The translations under genes and the position numbers were made by a program. DNA of 64,000 nt from Procambarus clarkii. Lineage: Eukaryota > Arthropoda > Malacostraca > Decapoda > Cambaridae. Positions within the stretch are counted from its first letter, which is position 1. The number at the start of each line of letters is the position of its first letter. The stretch covers positions 21,328,510 to 21,392,509 of the forward strand of contig NC_091193.1 in NCBI RefSeq assembly GCF_040958095.1. The letters run 5' to 3'. Below are positions 60,023 through 64,000 of the stretch, piece by piece. The notes beneath the pieces were generated by a model. It did no database searches. It was not told the DNA's origin and was given only the letters and a program-made list of their open reading frames with translations.

Positions 60023-63000
60023 CTGCAATACAATAACATGTATTAAAATGTTACACTAAAAGCTTTTAAGGGTATTGGAATTATTTAGCTGTAATTATTT
60101 AGTTATACAGTAATTATCATATTTGCCGCCTTATTGAGTGAAGTGGCACCTGCCTGACAAGTATAGGTATAGGAAATTATTGTAGAAAAAAAGGAAGGTT
60201 ATGGATACAAGTCTTTCTGAATATCACCTGAACTTGGTATAAATCCTGATTAAATATGGCACTACCACCTGCTAGCAAAATCTAGCACTATCTGAGACAT
60301 TTTCTGCATTATAAATGTAGATGTAAAGTCTTGCTCAATGCCATGTCCTTTGCTCTTTTTTACTCTCAAATTCCTTTAAGTTTCGCTAACTTTATCATCC
60401 ATTCACTTGACATCGTAAACCCCTTCTCCCCACCCCCTTTGCCCATGGCAGGTGCCTTGTTGTGGCTCATTCACTGACCACATCCAGTACTAGGTTGACT
60501 GATGGTTATTTAATGGAACTTACCAACCCCTTACTATCTTTATTGTCATGTGTCACTTGTGTCTTGCATTTTTGAAATGCACTAATTTTCTGGATGATAG
60601 GAAGCTATGCTATCCAATCATTCCATTTTGACATTTCTCATTAACACACATCTCGTTGAATTTGATGCCTTTCACATGGATACCCATATCTTTTGTTTTT
60701 GTATCAGCATCTTCAATAATACTGTATTTAATTACTTTTAATTACACTTTAATGTGTTATACTGTCTGTATAGCCATACTGACTACAATATCTACATATG
60801 TGGGTTTTATGGTAATACAGTACTGTATCTTGGCTACCATAATGTGGTCTTTCACCGGTATTGCCACATCACTGCTATTTATTACTTTCGTATCCTCTCT
60901 CCAGGGAGTATAACCTTTACAAACACCTCATCTATACTGCTGCTATCCAATTGCCATACAATAATGTCTAGTTTGGTGTTATGCATCTCATCCTTTAATT
61001 CTAGGGTCTTTGAGCTTATATGTACTTGTCTATATGCCAATTAAGAATAGATCAAAAACATTAAAATCTAATAATTCCACAAATAACCTCATTACTGTAA
61101 TAAGTGTCACGGTTTCCCATTGTTGGGACCAGGAAGCCAATTAGACTTATTGAGGTCCCATATAACTTGCTTTGCCCTAGATGGAATCCATAACAGTTAC
61201 CTAACTCCAAAGGACTTAACTTGCTCTAAGTCAAGGGTGGGAAACCTGCAGCCTTTTATGGAACTCAGTGCACCCTTCAAAAGCAATATAAATTAATTAA
61301 ATTTCTTTTGTAAGTTTGGGACATTTCAATGCATACAGCTCATAATACAATGCCTTATGAAATCGTTATAGATGAAAAGGAGGTGACAGATAGAGGAAAC
61401 TGTAATTGCAAGAATTCTTCTTGGATACAAGTACCCAGATAAATTCGGATTCGGGATGGAAACAATGGTCTAGCATTAGAGTTGCAGAATGAGAGGGCAT
61501 TTTCTGGACCACTTACCCGATAGACTGGCCACCTAAGAGACATTAGATATCCTTTCCTAACCTTAAGTTAGAAAAACACTTTGTCTAAGATTTCCTCATA
61601 TTGTACATTCTAGATAACAAAACTTAAGGGTTGTAAGATGTTAATCCCTTATTTGACAGTGTTCACTTCAGACAGGTAAGTCCCAGCTGTATCTGTGTGA
61701 AAGTGACAAAATGAACAAGCTAGCAAATTTTCTTTCTATCAAAGGGTGTTGTACACGCTGCTATCCAAATAAATGGCCTCCAGGACAAAATTCATAATAA
61801 TTTCAACTTGCAAGCAGTGAGAGTAAAAATGAAGCAATTAATTGCAATTTAGTAACTTTCACCTCATGAATAATCACACCATTTACTCAGATACCTACCC
61901 CATAGAGTACAGATGACCACTTGGGCTTGCAGGTAAGTCCCGCACCACAAGGACAAGAGTATGTGTACACCCGTGAACCATAATAGTTCCGAAGACGGTT
62001 CCCTGGAGCACAGTACTCGCCTGTAGAGATGTACAATTGTAAGAGTAAGATGAAAGGCAAGAATAAGAAAATGGGGTAAGTAAGAGAAAAGGGCAAAGCT
62101 CAAGTCAAATCACATTTAATTAAAATCTTAAACCATTTATATATGTATTGTGAAAGTGAATGGTCAACCGCAACAAGCCAGGACTAAGAATCATGTTGGG
62201 CATGTGTATCTGTGCCGACAAGACTGTCTGTGAAAAGCAGAGGCAGGAAAGATTACTCATCCTGTAGCTGGTCTTATAAAATAGTCCCTAACATGACAGG
62301 CTTTGTTTATGTCTGCAGACTTAACACTTCTTTTGTATCCCTCAAGTCTGTCTCAAGTGTACGGACACTTTCACCAAGGTATTTGAGAGGGTAAGACGAA
62401 CAGGAAATAGAATAGACGTCAGTAGCATTGGAAGGAGGAACAATGTGAACCAGATTACTACGAAGAGTAACTTTGTCGAAAGGCAAGTTTTAGAGAACGA
62501 AGAGTGTTAGTGAGACTGTTGAGTTCAGATATGAAGGGAAGGCACAGCAGTGTTACTAGTGTTGGAAGCTAGTTTGGGATGAAAGTAATTTCTTTTAACT
62601 TGAGAATAGGCACGGTTGATAAAATGTAAGGGGTAACCAAGGCGAGAGAAAGACTTACAAATAAAATATTACATCAAGAAACTGAGGGTCACTGATGTGT
62701 AGGGCCCGATACCACTGTGCATAGGCTTGCGGTAAACACACGAGCACGCGAAATCAGACATGGAACTGTGAACATGAATGTCAAGAAAATGAAGAAGATA
62801 ATTAGATTCCTAATTCTACTTTGAAAGTGATAGGAGCCAGATTGTTACAAGAGGAAAGGATGAAAAAGACTAGTCATGAAGCCACAGCAAAAATTGAGTT
62901 TCTATTTTCTGATGTGTGTGGTTTTGTCATATCTTCAGCCACGTTATTGTGACTCGTCGTCTGCAAATATATTTTAGTCGCAAACATAGTCTAGAGCTAA

Positions 63001-63340
63001 AGAATATTTCTGAAGACCATATATCTGTATATGACCATTTCCTTATATGTTCACCTAGCAAAAATAGTTTTTAGTTTGTAAATTGTGGATTACACTTAGG
63101 GAATGATCAGGGGTTGGCAAACTTGACTTCGAAAAGTCTTTTTAGGCTTTCTGTTGCTGATAAGTATCTAGTAAATGTCATGTAGACAAAATTAACTGAG
63201 GGTAACTTGCCTATCTGTCTGAGTGGTTGACATATGCCTATGGGCCGTCGGTGTCGATGTCCAGTCATGAGACAACAGCCACTGGTACAGTCGATGTTGT
63301 CACTGCAGGTGTCACCCAGCGTCGTCGGGAACATCAGACC
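59894..63340 (-). CDS. Astakine/prokineticin-like secreted Cys-rich protein, last three exons
   Basis: Exons on the minus strand are 63340-63211, 62020-61899 and 60022-59894, giving about 126 residues in frame. Cysteines follow the ten-Cys prokineticin fold: DTCSDNIDCTSGCC, GICQPLRQIGEYC, YSCPCGAGLTC and EEPKC. Astakines are crustacean and arthropod cytokines related to prokineticins; in crayfish astakine 1 drives haemocyte release. Like astakines, this protein shows no vertebrate AVIT start in the visible part. After the tenth Cys there is a tail of about 33 residues. The signal peptide exon is not visible and probably lies beyond 64000. Other possibilities are another colipase/Dickkopf-fold peptide. 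The fold call is firm; the astakine name is inferred. Confidence 0.78.
60023..61898 (-). other. Intron of the astakine-like gene
   Basis: AT-rich. Bases 60640-61060 have some open plus frames without domains. TACAGTACTGTA is at 60816-60827. 'gtgggaaacctgcagcc' at about 61237 resembles a hAT-type terminus, but no partner end was found. Confidence 0.45.
61899..62020 (-). CDS. Astakine-like middle exon
   Basis: Minus strand: acceptor atctctacag; donor GTAGGT. It reads EYCAPGNRLRNYYGSRVYTY then SCPCGAGLTCKPKWSSVLYG. The SCPCGxGLxC motif is the most diagnostic part of the prokineticin/astakine fold. Confidence 0.88.
62021..63210 (-). other. Intron of the astakine-like gene, GC-AG type
   Basis: The minus-strand donor is GCAAGT after CAGATAG, and the acceptor is ctctacag. 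Nearly all of it is a Penelope-like remnant. Confidence 0.65.
62140..62960 (-). mobile_element. Penelope-like element remnant (GIY-YIG end)
   Basis: Minus strand: LRSNLVHIVPPSNATDVYSI, SCSSYPLKYLGESVRTLETD, then KACHVRDYFIRPA. VYSIxCxxCxxxYxGExxRxLexR is the GIY-YIG endonuclease start of Penelope retroelements, here lacking the second Cys. The upstream end carries the 'gccacgttattgtgactc' phrase also at 3597. Confidence 0.68.
63211..63340 (-). CDS. Astakine-like exon with the first five cysteines
   Basis: Minus strand: acceptor cctcggcag; donor GC (GCAAGT). It reads GLMFPTTLGDTCSDNIDCTS, GCCLMTGHRHRRPIGICQPL, RQI + G. Phase 0 in. The preceding exon should encode the signal peptide. Confidence 0.85.
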
Positions 63341-63600
63341 CTGCCGAGGATTATACACTTCAACACGAGTCAAAATATAAGTATAATACAAATATTGTAT
63401 ACAATGGTAATAAATTTATTTATATACATGACTTCCTGTACCAGAGAACAGGATTTATTATTTTGGTCTTGTAAGTGCAATGTGCGAGGGAATCCATATC
63501 AACGCGGCCAACCCCAGCAACGCTCACCACTCAACAGTAGACCAATACAGTATCACTAGCACAAATCAGCATCAAGTACCCTAACATGACAGTAATAATG

Positions 63601-63655
<55 letters not shown>

Positions 63656-63656
63656 C
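63601..63656. repeat. (TA)n microsatellite
   Basis: About 27 TA units, giving Tyr-Ile frames on the minus strand. Confidence 0.97.
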
Positions 63657-63889
63657 ATATATAAACATATATAGCACTCGGTAGCAAATAACAATCAGCA
63701 GCAAAGACGTAACATGCATTTGTGATATCCCTGCCCCCACCCTTGTTTTTTTTTGGGGGGGGTGGGGGTAGTAAAGACGAAACAGAGGCATAAGTGAAGG
63801 GAAGTATAGAAGTGGGAAATACAGTGAGAGGTATGAAAGCAGGCGGGCTGTCCGCCTTGCTGATACGATGGGGGTCCCCCCCCCAAAAA

Positions 63890-64000
63890 AAAATGGCACA
63901 CATCCCTGGGTCCCCCCTTCCCCCCCCCCCCCCCCCGAGTGACACCCACCCCTGGTCTCGCCCCCCAGTCACACCCACCCCTGGTCCCCCCCCAGTGACA
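63890..64000 (-). repeat. GC-rich short tandem repeat at the window edge
   Basis: 'acacccacccctggtcccccc' recurs about three to four times with variable C runs. It continues past the window edge. Confidence 0.8.

Larger units (their letters stand above)
63341..64000. other. 5' intron/flank of the astakine-like gene with simple repeats
   Basis: A (TA)n tract at 63601-63656; a C/G-homopolymer-rich block at 63735-64000 with CACCCCTGGTC units ('gacacccacccctggtc', three copies from 63937). No signal-peptide exon is found. Confidence 0.6.

Noticed and set aside
61232..61270. hAT-type transposon terminus (ggtgggaaacctgcagcc)
   Set aside because: Suggestive wording only. No matching opposite terminus or 8-bp duplication was found.
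63531..63978. Minus-strand ORFs of 84-140 codons as a signal-peptide exon of the astakine-like gene
   Set aside because: They translate G/C homopolymers and the (TA)n tract. No hydrophobic leader with a suitable donor is present.

Overview
This is animal nuclear DNA from a large, repeat-rich genome. The genes are split into short exons by long AT-rich introns (GT-AG, with one apparent GC-AG), and there is abundant LINE, tRNA-SINE, Penelope, piggyBac and pogo/Tigger-type debris. An astakine/prokineticin-like gene, a KP-repeat TRP channel and repeat families that I associate with decapods point to a decapod crustacean, possibly a crayfish. That placement is inference; no marker gene fixes the species.

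Three genes are supported. (1) 264-5542 (+): the last five coding exons of a TRPC-type channel of the arthropod phototransduction TRP class. They start at the conserved region after the TRP box and end in a lysine-proline repeat tail and a Gly-Trp-Leu C-terminus. (2) 11149-49885 (+): almost the whole of an EHMT/G9a-type histone H3K9 methyltransferase in 19 coding exons joined in frame. It has a 3.9-kb exon with two protein repeat arrays and GRGK motifs, then the Cys-rich RING-like domain, ankyrin repeats, pre-SET, SET and post-SET. Only the exon(s) upstream of 11149 are unplaced. (3) 63340-59894 (-): the last three exons of a small secreted-type Cys-rich protein with the ten-cysteine prokineticin/astakine pattern. 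Its signal-peptide exon is not seen and probably lies beyond the right edge.

Region by region: 1-5542 trp 3' half with two large intronic tandem repeats. 5543-11148 spacer with a decayed LINE starting just after the trp stop, a minisatellite split by a second LINE, and SINE pieces. 11149-25868 first visible EHMT intron (14.6 kb), full of LINE, SINE, Tigger-like and foldback elements. 25869-30719 EHMT N-terminal exons. 30720-43096 exons of the Cys-rich domain, separated by introns holding a SINE, MITEs and a Tigger-like element that itself contains a TTAA-flanked piggyBac-like element. 43097-49885 ankyrin and SET exons. 49886-59893 3' UTR and intergenic DNA, including a piggyBac copy inserted into the RNase H domain of a LINE. 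59894-63340 astakine-like gene with a Penelope-like remnant in its first visible intron. 63341-64000 simple repeats.

The three genes have no obvious functional link: photoreceptor cation entry, chromatin silencing and a cytokine-like secreted factor. I found no new enzymatic or defence system. The most unusual features are the EHMT repeat arrays, the GC-AG intron, the nested transposons, several hairpins and the recurrent 12-bp palindrome TACAGTACTGTA.
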